Source of the DNA: Centrapalus pauciflorus
Taxonomy: Eukaryota; Streptophyta; Magnoliopsida; Asterales; Asteraceae
Assembly (NCBI GenBank): GCA_020465985.1
Contig: JAANYP010000850.1
Span: forward strand, 167,111 to 231,110
Reading direction: 5' to 3'
DNA: 64,000 nucleotides
The position numbers and the translations under genes are program-made. Position 1 is the first letter of the stretch; each line of letters opens with the position of its first letter. The notes beneath the pieces were generated by a model that saw only the letters and a list, made by a program, of their open reading frames with translations, had not been told where the DNA came from and ran no database searches. Positions 22,729-35,056 of this stretch are shown here, in pieces.

Positions 22729-23474
22729 GAAGCTTCCTTTTTATACCCAAAAGGAGAATCTCAGTGAAGCTTCCTCATTGGACAAGTGAGATAGTGGAGA
22801 GTCTTTCCAAAAAGACAAAACGCCTTTCTGCATGTTCTGATAAAGTATCTTTGTCTTCACATGGCAGAATCTTTGTCTTTTCCTTTTGTCACTGTTGCAT
22901 ACGACTTTAACCAAAAGAGGAATGTCAACTTTGCACCTTTCTTCTTTTGTTAATGCCATTTTGATATAAGAAAAGGTCTGTCACCCTTTTCAAATATCTG
23001 CTTTGTCTTCATGTAACAGAACAGCGTGGACAGTCTGTGCAGTTCTGTCTTCCACTTTGTCTTCGACTTGTAAACTGATCTTGTAGCCAAAGACAATACA
23101 TGAGGACTTAGAAACATATTCCATAAAGTGTTTAACCTATTCACAAAGAACAGGTTCTGTTCACAAAGAACAGGTTCTGTTCACAAAGAACAGAACACTT
23201 GAAAAACTGCCCAAGTTGCTCAAGAGAATAGAGCAGCGTAGACAGATTATGTCCAGCCTGTTCAGCAGACAGAACAGCTTGGACAAAAACTGTCTCTGTT
23301 GCAACGAATGCAACATGGTAAACAGCTTTGGGCTGATATTGCAAATCACTTTCAGGTTTCAATAAGGCATATAACAGGCCTTAAATTCATCCTTCAAATG
23401 CATCAACAGGTTTGATTAAAAATCTCCCCCTCAGATGTACAGCAGGTTTGACTGAGGCCTTTTTGTGCCTAACA
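22729..23474 (-). repeat. C1 5' LTR, truncated
   Basis: 746 bp of the 5' side of the LTR; about 375 bp of its 3' side are deleted. It has three copies of the CTGTTC/GAACAG repeat (about 23139-23193), where the 3' LTR has two. Antisense ORFs inside are not genes. Confidence 0.9.
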
Positions 23475-24310
23475 AGTTATTAGTCGTAGTGTTTGCCCTA
23501 GATAAATTCAGATCATATATTGGGGGGGCAAAAGTAATTGTGTACTCAGACAATAGTGCTTTAAGACATCTGTTGGCGAGGAAGGATGTCAAGCCTCGAT
23601 TAATTCGGTGGATCCTTCTATTGCAAGAATTTGACTTAGAAATTAAGGATAAGAAAGGCACAGAAAATATTGTTGCCGATCATTTATCAAGGCTTTACTT
23701 AATCCCAACAAACTCAACTGATCAAATCAGGGACTCCTTCCCTGATGAACAATTATTATCTGTATCTAAAATTCCCTGGCTTGCGATTTTAGTTAATTAT
23801 TTCGTATCAGGAAGATTGCCAGAGCACTGGAACTCACAACAGAGAAAATATTTCTATGCTCAAGCAAAACAATACATTTGGTATGAGCCTCATCTATTTA
23901 AAATAGGAGCAGATCAAATGATAAGACGTTGTGTCCCTAATTCGGAACACGAAGATATTCTTAAACACTGCCATGCATATGCATGTGGTGGCCATTTCAA
24001 TGCAAAGAAAACTGGTCACCAGATATTGCAGTGTGGGTTTTTCTGGCCCACAATATTTAAAGATGCTTATGAATTTGTTAAAGGATGCACGAGAAGCCAG
24101 CAAACCGGTGACATCACAAAAAAGGATGAAATGCACATGACCCCGATATTAATCGTTGAGATATTTGATGTATGGGGTATTGATTTTATGGGACCATTCC
24201 CTAAATCATTTAGGTATGAATACATCTTAGTTGTAGTAGATTATGTTTCCAAATGGATGGAAGCAGAAGCTACACGAACTAATGATAACCGGGTTGTGAT
24301 TCCAAAATAT
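23475..24310 (+). pseudogene. pol: Element A RNase H end and integrase start, truncated
   Basis: Resumes element A pol after C1. RNase H (Y-S-D-N-S-A-L-R-H-L at about 23540, where Asn replaces the usual His) is followed by integrase with an H-H-C-C zinc-finger region at about 23950-24110, whose last Cys is replaced by Ser (C-T-R-S), and the first catalytic Asp in G-I-D-F-M-G-P (about 24180). At about 24305 the sequence jumps to the 3' end of pol, so the rest of the integrase core with the other two acidic residues is deleted. The true reading starts at 23475, not at the GTG in the C1 LTR. Confidence 0.87.
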
Positions 24311-24917
24311 GTTAGTCTCTGAATTAATCAGACTACAAAATCCAAAAGTTAACTAATTAGTTTAGGAGCAGTACGTCTGGTTGAAGACGTAAAACTTAGC
24401 GCTTTCTGGGAGGCAACCCAGAATATTTTGATTATTTGATTTTGTTTGTTTTTAGTGTGTTTATGTGCTTTTGTGTTAATTGTGTGTACCCAATTAAGTT
24501 GCGGAGGATTCATCCTTCTAAACTCAGTTTTGTTTAGTTTTAAATTAAAACTTAGGTTTTAAATTAAATATTAGGATCTCACATCAAAAATTAGAATTTT
24601 AAGCACGCAGCCGAATTATTTTAACCCGATATTACGAGCGTAAGTTGGGGAGAGTACCCATAATAATTTTAAAAATTAAAGAAACGGGTTTAGAGACAAG
24701 TGCACGCCCCAGATCAGGAATCCGGAGGCCCGGGCGCAGCCCTGCGCTGGGCCTACGCCCCGACGCGCTTAAAATATTATAAATACAGAGCTGAACATCC
24801 AGAATGTCTTAAACCCTAAAACCTAATTCCAGAAATGGTGATTTTCGATTTCTAAGCCTAAAAACCTCTAAAAAATTTTCTTTTCTACGTCAAATCTTCG
24901 ATCCAACCCTAGTTTCT
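24311..24917 (+). other. Element A spacer after pol: PPT-like tracts, GC palindrome, TATA
   Basis: No ORF. It holds PPT-like AAGTTGCGGAGGATT (about 24496-24510) and AAGTTGGGGAGAG (24642-24654), the imperfect palindrome GCGCAGCCCTGCGC (24734-24747), TATAAATA (24778-24785) and AAACCCTAAAACC (about 24811). Element B is inserted at 24917; the rest of this 5'-UTR-like exon and its intron resume at 38591. Confidence 0.55.
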
Positions 24918-26020
24918 TGATAACTCTATAATTTATATGGTTTCTGAGTCATATTATGATCATTTTAAGCCTTGATACTTCGTAAAATCCATATTATTAT
25001 TCCACGTTTGTATTTCAGGGCCAAGATGATAAAAAGAAAGAATCCGAGAGAATTTAGAGCAAATTGGACTGAGGGGGGCGCAGGCCTGCGCTGCCCTGCG
25101 CTCCACACAGTGCCAAACCTGTCTAGATACGTTCCAGCACACGCCAGCTAAACCCTAGCCGCATCCGGGTGCAGGGGGGCGCAGGCCTGCGCCTGGACTG
25201 CGCTGGTGCGGCGCCAATCCGCGTTTCCTGGAAACCCTAATCTCGAATCTCTATAAATAGTGCAAGAGGGGTAGCTTTGGAGGGAGTCCTGACGTGTGTG
25301 CAAGTGTGCCGAAGCTCTGCCGGAGTGGATCTACTATACGGAAATGAAGATGGTGGTTCGCAAGCTATCCTATGGCTCAGCTCCGTGAGTGTGACGAGCA
25401 TACGATGAGAGGCTAATCTCGTTAGCCGTTTGCGGAGTATCTACGGCTAAGTTTACTAAACTTTAATTTCTTATGTTTTGATGTATTCGTATTGAGCTAG
25501 ATCTATTATGTGTATGCAAATGATAAACATTTGGCTATGATTATGATTAAGTGTTGGGATTGGTAAAAGCAAGATGGTTTATAGTGGTGTTATTATTCGT
25601 GCCGAGTCCAATAGTTTAGGGATTAAGACGAGTATTAATGTTGCATACGCTATGCCGAGAGTTATTGGTTAAAACACATTTGATTAATTTAGTTGCGCAA
25701 TTGATTATGTCTATGTGATTATTGTGTGAAATTATAGTGAGTAATACTTATGCCGTGGTGATTCCATGAATGGTTATTCGTATCTTGATTGTTATCTTCT
25801 TCGTTCTTAATTTTACTTACAAGCAATAGCAATTCATTACTCTAAACAACTCATTCAAATCCACGATTTCACAATTTAAATGCTTTCAATAAACCTATTA
25901 CTATAAGGCTAATAACCTAATCCTAATTACGACCACACTCCCAGTGGATTCGGCCCTTACTTCTCTATCTAATTAGTGGATTTAAGGTTTAAATCGGCGG
26001 GTCACAACGACGGCCCGTCA
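24918..26020 (+). repeat. Element B 5' LTR (1103 bp)
   Basis: TGATAACTCT...GCCCGTCA. The palindrome GCGCAGGCCTGCGC lies at 25078-25091 and 25179-25192, and TATAAATA at 25252-25259 with AAACCCTAA about 20 bp upstream. Confidence 0.94.
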
Positions 26021-26026
26021 GAATTT

Positions 26027-26044
26027 TGGCGCCGTTGCCGGGGA
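26027..26044 (+). promoter_or_regulatory. Element B primer-binding site (tRNA-Asp type)
   Basis: TGGCGCCGTTGCCGGGGA, six bases after the LTR, complementary to the 3' end of plant tRNA-Asp. This supports the Athila/Tat branch. Confidence 0.88.
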
Positions 26045-26264
26045 GTGTAATGGTAGTTTAGGTTTAAAGTTAGTTCGTTGCTTTAGTTTTAAGTTCCTTT
26101 TTTTTTTGTTAATTTTAGTCTTTAATTTTAATCTTTATGTTATAATTATTAAAAATCAAATAAAAATTTTAAAAATTCAAAAAGGTAATTGTAGTCCTCT
26201 ACTTTACCACCAAAAATATTAGTTTAATTAAGTCTTTAATCTTTAGTAGTATTTTATTTAGTGT

Positions 26265-27990
26265 ATGCGCACACGTCGATCGGCTAAAGGATTGCCGATA
26301 CAATTCGAACCCGAAATCGAAAAAGTACCGAGATCGAACCGAAAGACTGTCAGGATTCAAAATCAATAATTAATTACGGAGAATTTAAACGTACAAGAGG
26401 AAGAAATTCCTGATTTAGAAGTTCCCGATTTAGAGATTCCTAATTTAGAAAGCCCTCCAATTTCGCCACGAAATCGTGATCAAGAAAAACCCGAGCGCAT
26501 AGTTGATAGAATGGGTGATCAACCGAGACGTACGGTTGAGTCGCATTACCGTCCAGGTGATGTGCCCGATCCGTCTCCAATTAGTTATCCCGAAAACGAG
26601 AACGAACCCGAAGTTCGTCCTCAATTATTCCAAATTCTTCCGATCTTTCGAGGGATGCCAAGTGAGGAACCCTATGAACATCTAGCTGAGTTCACAGCTA
26701 TTTGTAAAGCAAACCATGTTTGAGGTATAACCACCGATGGTTTAAAACTTCGATTATTTCCTTTTTCGTTAAAAGAGAAAGCGAAGAATTGGTTCGTATC
26801 CTTACCAACTAATAGCATTACAACATGGGACCAAATGAAACGAGAATTCCTTTAATGAATATTACCCCATTAGTAAAACAACTGAAAAAAGAAAGGAAAT
26901 TACCGGATTTAAACAAAAACCGGGTGAACAATTCTACGAAGCGTTCGATCGTATGAACGAATTATTAAGAGCGTGTCAACACCACGAAGTACCCAAATGG
27001 ATGCTTATCAAAACATTCTTTGATGGTGTGAGTCAAGAAAGTCGTAATATGATTATAGCTGCCACAGGAGGCACATTTTTAGGTAAAGAAGACGATGAAG
27101 CCTGGGAGTTATTTAATCAACTCGGCAAGGGTCTTAAAGTTCAAGCTGGTTCTGAAAATAATATAGGAGTTCATGTTATGAGCATAGATAATGCCTGTAA
27201 ACGTGAGGTTAAAACTGAAATTTCAGAATTAGGAAAGAAAATGAACCAATTGATGAAGGGTTTTTCAAACCCTAATGTATCAATTAGTTGTGTTACATGC
27301 GGAGATCCATTGCATCATTCAGAAGCATGCCCTCAAGTGCAATCCAGTGAGGAATTTGCGAATGAAGTTTACGGATTTAGAGCTCATCGAGAAAGGTATA
27401 ATCCATTTTCAGAAACATACAATCCGGGATGGAGAACCCATCCCAGCTTTCGATGGAAAAATGATCAACCTACCGATCATCAATCCAAACCAAGATATGA
27501 ACCACCCAAGAGAGAATATCAATATGGTTCAACTTTAGCAGCTAAGGATGAGCGATATTATAAGTCAAATCATCGTGATCAACCAGACTCAAATATGACT
27601 TCTGCGCAATTCGCAGAGTTTGCTGAATTTATGAAACAGCAATTAGTTATCAGTACTAAGACCATGGAGATGTTAACTCTCCAGATGGGTCAGATAGCTA
27701 AGTCGCTTACTAGCGTGAGGAGGGGAAGCTTCCTAGCAATACTGTTCCCAATCCTTCACACGCCCATCATCATAACAAAGATAAGAAACATGAGATTAAC
27801 GAAGTTAACGAAGTAGCTAAGATAACCACATTAAGGAGTGGAAGAGAGGTAGACAATAAAATAGAGATGCCTAAAGAGAAAGAGGCAGAAAAAGATACTG
27901 ACACTGAAGTCGTGTATGAGGAGAAAGAGGATTCAAAGAAGAAGGAGATTCCTAAGAAGGTTTCTTTTAAAGAACCAATTAAAGCAGACA
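26265..27990 (+). pseudogene. gag: Element B gag, broken
   Basis: ATG at 26265 (M-R-T-R-R-S-A-K-G). Stops occur soon after (about 26365) and at 26721-26723, a TGA where A has CGA. An insertion near 26853 shifts the frame. The gag domain spans about 26640-27130 (Y-E-H-L-A-E-F, A-K-N-W-F, E-S-R-N-M-I). The degenerate knuckle C-V-T-C-G...H-H-S-E-A-C is at about 27293-27330. The I-T-T-L-R-S-G motif is at about 27820, followed by a Lys/Glu-rich linker about 150 bp longer than in A. Confidence 0.85.
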
Positions 27991-30240
27991 TTCCAATGCC
28001 CAAAGTTGGGGAGGCGGATAAGAGTCATGACACTTCAATTCCTCCTCCTTATCCTACTGCTTTAGAAAATCCAAAATCTTCTCCATACGGCAAAAGAGGC
28101 CCACAACCAGAGGATCCTTGGGATTTATTTAATCAAGTTAAGATCAATATTCCTCTGATTAAGGCTATTCAACAGGTTCCATCTTATGCCAAGTTTTTAA
28201 AATATCTATGTACTCAGAAAAGAAAGTATAAGGTCTCGCTCCCAAAGCAGATCAATTTAACTGAGCAGCTGAGTGCAGTAGTTTCTAGTTCTCTACCTCC
28301 TAAGCTGAAAGATCCTGGATCACCATTGATTCTAGTGACAATAGGCAATATGCAGATTAAGAAGGCATTGCTTGATCTTGGAGCTAGTGTTAATATTTTA
28401 CCTGGAAACTTGTTTGATAAACATGATCTAGGTCAGTTACAGACAACTGATATTATCTTACAACTGGCAGATCGGTCAACCAAGTGCCCAAGAGGTATTC
28501 TATCAGATGTCATAGTAAAGGTTGAAGATTTTTACTATCCAGTTGACTTCTTAGTATTGGACACCGAAAGTTCAATGGGAGATAATCAACCGGATATTAT
28601 CCTAGGTAGACCTTTCTTAACCACAATTAATGCATAAATTAATTGTAGGATAGGAGTAGTGGATATTGCATTTTGTAATAAGAAATTAAGACTGAATGTC
28701 TTTAATGCTTCAAGTGTCTCTGCTATTGATTCAGAATGTTATCGTATAGACATGGTGGATGAACTTGCGCAGCAGCATAGTTTGTTAATCAACACCAAAG
28801 ATGCTACTGAGTTATTCTTTGCTGAGAGTGAATTAGCCAAGTTAAATCATACTGAGTGTAATGAGTTAGAAGTAGTCATGGAATCCTCATTGGAGTCAAA
28901 ACAACCACCGTGGACCCATAGAACAGAAAAATTACCGACTGATTTACCCAAGTCAGCCAAACCTTCAATAGAACAACCACCTGTTCTAGAATTGAAGGAG
29001 CTGCCATTTGAAATATGCTTTTCTAGGTCAGAATGACACTTTGTCTGTCATAATTTCATCAGATCTGACTGAAGAGCAAGAGAAAGCTCTATTGGAAGTG
29101 TTAGTCAAATATAAAGAAGCAGTAGGGTGGACGATAGCTGACTTAAAAGGAGTCAGTCCTACTTTGTGTATGCACCGAATCATTACTGATCCAGAAGCTA
29201 AACCAGCTCGGGATGCATAAAGGAGGTTGAACCCTAATTTGAGAGAGGTAGTTAACAAAGAAGTATTAAAATGGTTGGATGCTGGAATTTTATATCCTAT
29301 ATCTGATAGTAAATGGGTAAGTCCAACCCAAACTGTGCCCAAGAAATCGGGAATTACAGTAATTAATACGGAAGAAGTAGAGAAGATTACTACTCGCCCT
29401 GTAACTGGGTGGAGAGTTTGTATAGATTACAGAAAACTTAATGCTGCTACTTCTAAAGATCATTTTTCGCTACCATTTATAGATCAAATAGTGGAAAAAT
29501 TAGCAGGACAGAAGTTTTACTGTTTCCTGGATGGATATTTTGGTTATAATCAAATCCCAATCCATCCAGAGGATCAAGAAAAAACCACATTTACTTGTTC
29601 CTATGGCACCTTTGCCTACCGAAGAATGCCATTTGGACAATGTAATGCGCCTGCCACATTTCAGCGATGTATGATGGCTATCTTTTAAGATATGGTGGGT
29701 GGTTCTCTTGAAATATTTATGGACGATTTCTCCATATTTGATAAAACATTTGAAGATTGTCTGGGACACTTAGAAAAAGTCCTAATGAGATGCACTGAAA
29801 CCAACTTAGTGTTAAGTTGGGAGAAAAGCTACTTTATGGTGAAGGAAGGGGTAGTCTTAGGTCACATTGTGTCCAAAAGAGGAATGGAGGTAGATAAAGC
29901 AAAAGTTCAATTAATTTCTTCACTTCCACCCCCTACCAACGTTAAAGGAATAAAATCATTCCTAGGTCACGCTAGTTTTTATCGGCGATTCATTAAAGAT
30001 TTCAGTGAGATTTCAAGACCGTTATGCAATCTTCTTTCAAAAGATATCGAGTTTAATTTTTGATGATGCTTGTATGAAAGCATTTGAGAAGCTTAAGTCA
30101 AAATTAACTGAAGCGCCATTTGTGCAATCAAAATATTGGTCTCAACCATTTGAGATCAAGAGTGATGCAAGCGATTATGCAGTTGGTTCAGTTTTAGGAT
30201 AAAGATTTGAGAAAAAGCCAGTGGTGATTTACTACGCAAG
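27991..30240 (+). pseudogene. pol: Element B pol: protease, RT, RNase H, broken
   Basis: Protease L-D-L-G-A-S-V-N-I-L is at about 28370-28400. RT has R-V-C-I-D-Y-R-K-L-N (about 29415), F-L-D-G-Y (about 29525), P-F-G-Q-C-N-A-P (about 29628) and F-M-D-D-F (about 29716-29730), so the catalytic residues are present. Stops at 28635-28637, 29218-29220 and 29686-29688, and a frameshift near 29008, break the frame. RNase H starts at about 30070 and has further breaks. This is the best reference in the window for the family RT. Confidence 0.87.
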
Positions 30241-31800
30241 TAAAACCTTTAATGAGACACATATCAATTACACCACTACGGAAAAAGAATTATTAGCTGT
30301 AGTGTTTGCCTTAGATAAATTCAGATCCTGTATTTAGGGGGCAAAAGTAATTGTATACTCCGACCATAGTGCTTTAAGAGATTTATTGGCGAAGAAGGAT
30401 GCCAAACCTACACTGATTCGGTGGATCCTTCTCTTGCAAGAATTTGATTTAGAAATTAAAGATAAGAAAGACACAGAAAATGTTGTTGCCGATCATTTAT
30501 CAATGCTTCAATTAATCCCAACAAACTCAACTGATCAAATTAGGGACTCCTTCCCTGATGAACAATTATTATCTATATCAAAAATTCCCTGGTTTGCGAA
30601 TCTAGTTAACTATTTCGTAACAGGAAGATTGCCAGAGCACTGGAACTCACAACAGAGAAAATATTTCTATGCTCAAGCAAGGCAATACATTTGGGATGAG
30701 CCTGATCTATTTAAAATAGGAGCAGATCAAGTTATAAGACGATGTGTCCCTAACTCGGAACACGAAGATATTCTTAAACACTGCAATGCATATGCATGCG
30801 GTGGCCATTTCAGTGCAAAGAAAACTGGACACCGGATATTTTAGTGTGGGTTTTTCTGGCCCACGATATTTAAGGATGCTTACGAGTTTGTTAAGGGATG
30901 CACAAGATGCCAACAAACTGGTGGCATTGCGAAAAGAAATGAAATGCCTATGATCCCGATATTAATCGTCGAAATATTTGATGTTTGGGTATTGATTTTA
31001 TGGGACCATTCCCTAAATCATTTGGATATGAGTACATCTTAGTGGCAGTAGATTATGTTTCCAAATGGGTGGAAGCAGAAGCTACACTCACTAATGATAA
31101 CCGGGTTGTGTGCAAATTTGATAAAAGAAATATTTGAGCACACACGGTATTCCAAGGGCTATTATCAGTGACGGAGGGTCACATTTTAATAATCAACACT
31201 TTTCTAGACTCCTTAAACAGTATGGAGTTAATCATAGAATAGCAACGCCTTATCATCCGCAAACAAGCGGACAAGTCGAGATCTCTAATAGAGAGATCAA
31301 GAGAATCCTTGAAAAAACTGTCAGACCTGATCGTAAAGATTGGTCTAAAAAATTATAGGATGCTCTATGGGCATACAGAACCGAATTTAAAACACCAATC
31401 GGTATGTCCCCACACAGACTTGTGTATGGTAAGCTTTGCCATCTCCCAGTGGAATTAGAACACCGAGCTCTATGGGCAATCAAAAACACTAATTTTAATT
31501 TACATGATGCTGGTGTTGATAGGAAATTCCAATTAAATGAACTGGAAGAAATTCGTAGAGAAGCCTACGAAAGCGCTAGAATTTATAAAGAGAAAACTAA
31601 GGTTTTCCACGATAGAATGATTAAAAATAAAATAATTACCAAAGGAAATAAAGTTTGGTTATTTAACGCAAGACTTAGATTATTTCCTGGTAAATTAAAA
31701 AGTAAATGGACAGGTCCATTTATTGTAACGAATACCTACCGACACGGTGCGGTAGAAATACAGGACCTAAAGGTGGTGAGCCATTTAAAGTAAACGGACA
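30241..31800 (+). pseudogene. pol: Element B pol: RNase H end and integrase, broken
   Basis: RNase H ends with A-D-H-L-S (about 30500). Integrase has its zinc finger (H...C-T-R-C at about 30780-30910), first Asp in F-M-G-P-F (about 31000, after a one-base frameshift near 30988), second Asp in I-I-S-D-G-G-S (about 31155) and the downstream Q-V-E-I-S-N-R-E-I block (about 31275). A GPF-type C-terminal module, W-T-G-P-F-I-V, is at about 31705. Stops at 30842-30844 and 31356-31358 and a frameshift near 31765 are present. After about 31845 the sequence passes straight into the extra ORF 1 promoter-like block. Confidence 0.86.
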
Positions 31801-31887
31801 TAGACTTAAGTTATATGTTCAATGGGCCACCAATGATATGTTAGTGCACAGCCCAGATCGCAAATCCAGAGGCCCAGGCGCAGGGGG

Positions 31888-31938
31888 GCGCAGGCCTGCG
31901 CTTGCCCTGCGGCCCGACGCGCTCAAAATCTTATAAAA
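31888..31938 (+). promoter_or_regulatory. GC palindrome and TATA before B extra ORF 1
   Basis: Perfect palindrome GCGCAGGCCTGCGC at 31888-31901, then TATAAAA at 31932-31938. AAAACCCTAATT (telo-box-like) follows at about 31965. The order resembles the LTR promoter region. It may drive extra ORF 1; this is inference from sequence only. Confidence 0.5.
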
Positions 31939-32086
31939 ATGGCAACGATCATTCCCATAAGTCCAAAACCCTAATTCCAGTTCCAAAAGATGGCGATTTC
32001 GATTTTCTAAGCCTAAAAACATCAAAAATTCATCTTTTCTACGTCAATTCTTCGATCCAACGCTTGTTTATCGCTAAGGTATCAAG

Positions 32087-32489
32087 GTATACTCATAAGA
32101 ATCCTTTAAACTTCATTATATTTAAGTTTTGTCACGTTTTATCATGCATGCATGATTGAGTTTTTGGATTTATATGGTTTTTTTATAGAAAAAGGGTTAT
32201 TAATAATTTTCAAATGTTCATTTAATTAATATAAAAATTATTTTTGCAAAACTTTTGTAAAAATCATGCATTTTTATGTATTTTTATCAATTATGAACTT
32301 TTGGTCGTAAAAGGTGATATTTTTATTGAATATTTAAAGTTCATGCATTTGATAGAGTTAGATTGGGCTCACATTGTTGGTGAGACTTAGGATTAGTAAT
32401 TATTATTGAAAAAGGGTGTTAAAATTATCATGCATTATTTATATTAAAAACACCACATTTTTAATCCTTGGCTTTTGCATTATTTTTAG
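32087..32489 (+). other. Predicted 5'-UTR intron before B extra ORF 1
   Basis: 5' splice site ATCAAG/GTATAC at 32086/32087. The acceptor ATTTTTAG ends at 32489, directly before ATG. 403 bp, AT-rich, no ORF of note. D and A have the same boundaries at the same places (419 and 436 bp), which is the main support. Confidence 0.5.
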
Positions 32490-33763
32490 ATGTCAACCCA
32501 ATATCATGCAAACGGGTTCCATCCTGGAACCTCTCAAAAACCTAGAATGAGAACCCATGACCCTAGGGATGTCCATTTTGAAAAACCACTGAATGTTGAG
32601 TTCCCTGAAATTCCACCAAATACAAACAATGGTAAACCACCTAGATTTCTCATAGAGCGTACCTTAAAAGAGTGTGATTTCGATAATTTTGAATTTTTAG
32701 AATGTTTTGAGAGGCTAGGATCGGCTAAGGCCATACAGTGGGAACTTCCATATATCCACATTAGTTTGATCCAATAATGGTTCGCCATAATGCGTAGGAT
32801 TGATAGGTCTGAAGAACACAATTTCGAACTAGTGGGAAGGGTAGGAAACAGAGATGTGTTAATCACTAGAGAAAAGTTATATGAAGGTTTTTAAATTGAC
32901 ACCGAAACACCTCGTCCTATGGAATTCTGGACACTGTCTAATACCCAGGGGGATAGAATGCGTACAGTTAATAAATGGACTAGCCAATGGGATCAAATGA
33001 TAGCAACCGTTTTTGAGATTCCACTTAGAGCTGCCCGAACCCATACCGCCTTTAATAGAGGTGATTTATGCCTTTTATCCAAAGTTATGTGGAAGTTTGT
33101 TATTTTTAACATACTTCCGCGTCATCAAGATACAACATATGTGAAACCACAAGAGATTCTAATAGTACACGCATTAATGACTGGACACCAGACAATATCT
33201 TTAGGGTATATCATCATGCAAAATCTGTGGGAATGCCATGTCTTATGCCAAGGGATAAGTTACCCCTATTGTAGGATGTTAACCGAATTATTCGTGATAG
33301 AAAAGACTGTGTCTGAGAATTTACCCATACAGATCCTTAACCCAAATACCTTATGGTTTACAAAATTACGATGGTAGGATTAGTTTTTGAGCGTACCGAA
33401 AGGGGTTTCCAAATTCGTTGTCCAAAGACCACCAAAGTAACTCAAATCCCTTTCAAAGCCCCAGAACCTATTCCTGAAAGACAGAATAATAAGGGAAAAG
33501 CCCGAATGGAAGATGATGAAATTGATCAGAGGCCATGGAAGAGGGCTGAGACCGTTAATCCTGTTTGGGATGAAGTGCACAAGTTGAAGGAAACAGTTGG
33601 AAGTTTAGTAAATGCAAACAACATGCTGATTAAGGAAATCCAACTGCTTTGGGAAAATCAAAAGAAGAATGAGCAATTGTTTAATACGCATTCGGATTAG
33701 CTCACCAACCATCAGATCACTGTCGGAGAGTTAGAAGAAACCGTCGCATCTCAAACAGAATGA
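32490..33763 (+). pseudogene. B extra ORF 1 (Athila ORF-like), broken
   Basis: Starts M-S-T-Q-Y-H-A-N-G, homologous over its whole length to the intact A copy at 39043. TAA at 32775-32777 replaces a Gln codon, TAA at 32892-32894 replaces another residue, a frameshift lies near 33360, and TAG at 33698-33700 replaces Trp. The natural end is at about 33763. The conserved N-terminal block (F-L-I-E-R-T-L-K, then W-E-L-P-Y-I-H) and the C-terminal coiled coil are recognisable. Function unknown. Confidence 0.83.
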
Positions 33764-35056
33764 TGGATTTTATAATTATTTAAATATTTAATTACGTGTG
33801 CTAAAAACATTGAGTATGATTTGTATTTTATTTTTCTGATGTGGTTTGGTTTGGTTTGTTTATTTATGTTATTGGATTGTAATAGTATTTTATTTTTATT
33901 TTTAAGTGTGATGTTTATTTAATTGAATTATAAAAATTGAATTTTGTTTGTTTTATTGTTTGTTAAATTTTATTTATTTTGAATAAGGATTATGTACCAA
34001 TCTATCTTTCTATGTTCTTAACCGATAAATTAATCCTGAAGTGACGGGGACGTCACAAAAATCTAAGTTGGGGAGGGTAGATTATAATGATGAAATTAAG
34101 TAATTAATTTAGCCCTCACAAAAATTTGTTAGACTACGTTCCATATCAAAAATTAGAAAAATTTACAGCCCCGCGTACCAAAACAGTAAAAATTTGAAAA
34201 ATTAACAGAGTTGAGCGCAGGGGGGGGGGGGCGCAGGCCTGCGCTGCCCCTGCGTCCCATCGACCTAAAATATAGATTTGAGCCCCATTTCACCATTTTC
34301 ACAACCCTAAAGCAATAACCTACGGTTGGGTGTGCGGCTTCTTCTAAAAAAACACCATTTTTGTGCCAAAAATTTGCAAATTTAAGCTTCAAAACACCTA
34401 CATTTTCACAAATATCAAAGATCTTGGCTAGAAATCACCTTCTTGTGGGTAGTTTCACCTATTTTTGAAGATTTTTGGGTAGAGAAAGTGTAGAAGAAAA
34501 AGCTAGATTTGTATCAAAGAAAGCTTCCAACCACCAAGGTTAGTGTTTTTATTGAGTTATTGCAACTTATTTCATACTTTTTAATCAAAAATAAAAGCCT
34601 GAGCTTTATGGTCATCCATGGAGTTTTCATGATGATTTTGACTTTTTAGAGTCAAAGTATGTGAAATTGCATAATTTTGATGATAACCTCGATGTATGTT
34701 TCATGAGATATGTGTTTATGTGTTAAGTTTGTTAATTTGCCATGATTAATTTCTAGAAATTAATTTGAATTTATAAAGTTGGTTGCCTAAATATGCATAT
34801 ATTGTTAAAAATTATAAGACTTAGGTGATTAGCTTAATAATTAATTTTATATGCTAAATGTTTTATTTAAAAATGATAAATGTTTAGTGGCTAAAATAAT
34901 GGCAATTTATAGTCTATATATAGGATGCAAAATGTGAGCGTAAAAGGATATATATAGTGCATCTTATTAAGTGAACGTAATTGTGAAAGTTGCAATTATA
35001 GTTTACATTATGTGATATATCTCATGCATATTGTGGTTGGTTGGCACAAATTGTAG
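33764..35056 (+). other. B spacer between extra ORFs: inverted TGACG box, PPT-like tract, GC palindrome, intron
   Basis: No ORF. In order: inverted TGACG box (34041-34056), PPT-like CTAAGTTGGGGAGGG (34063-34077), a G run and the palindrome GCGCAGGCCTGCGC (34231-34244), AAAATATAG (about 34268), CAACCCTAAAG (about 34302), 5' splice site CACCAAG/GTTAGTG (34538/34539) and acceptor TTGTAG ending at 35056. The predicted intron is 518 bp. Sequence around 34045-34078 resembles that just before the 3' LTR (37440-37468). Confidence 0.55.

Larger units (their letters stand above)
13916..23474 (-). mobile_element. SIRE-like Ty1/copia element C1, internally deleted
   Basis: Inserted in element A RNase H with target duplication AGTTA (13911-13915, 23475-23479). 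Ends are TG...CA. Minus-strand order: truncated 5' LTR (22729-23474), integrase remnant, RT, an inserted fragment of another copia element (H), extra ORF, PPT, 3' LTR (13916-15036). Missing: the end of the 5' LTR, PBS, gag, PR, the integrase start and RNase H. The aligned LTR parts differ at about 1-2 percent by eye, so insertion and deletions are recent. Confidence 0.92.
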
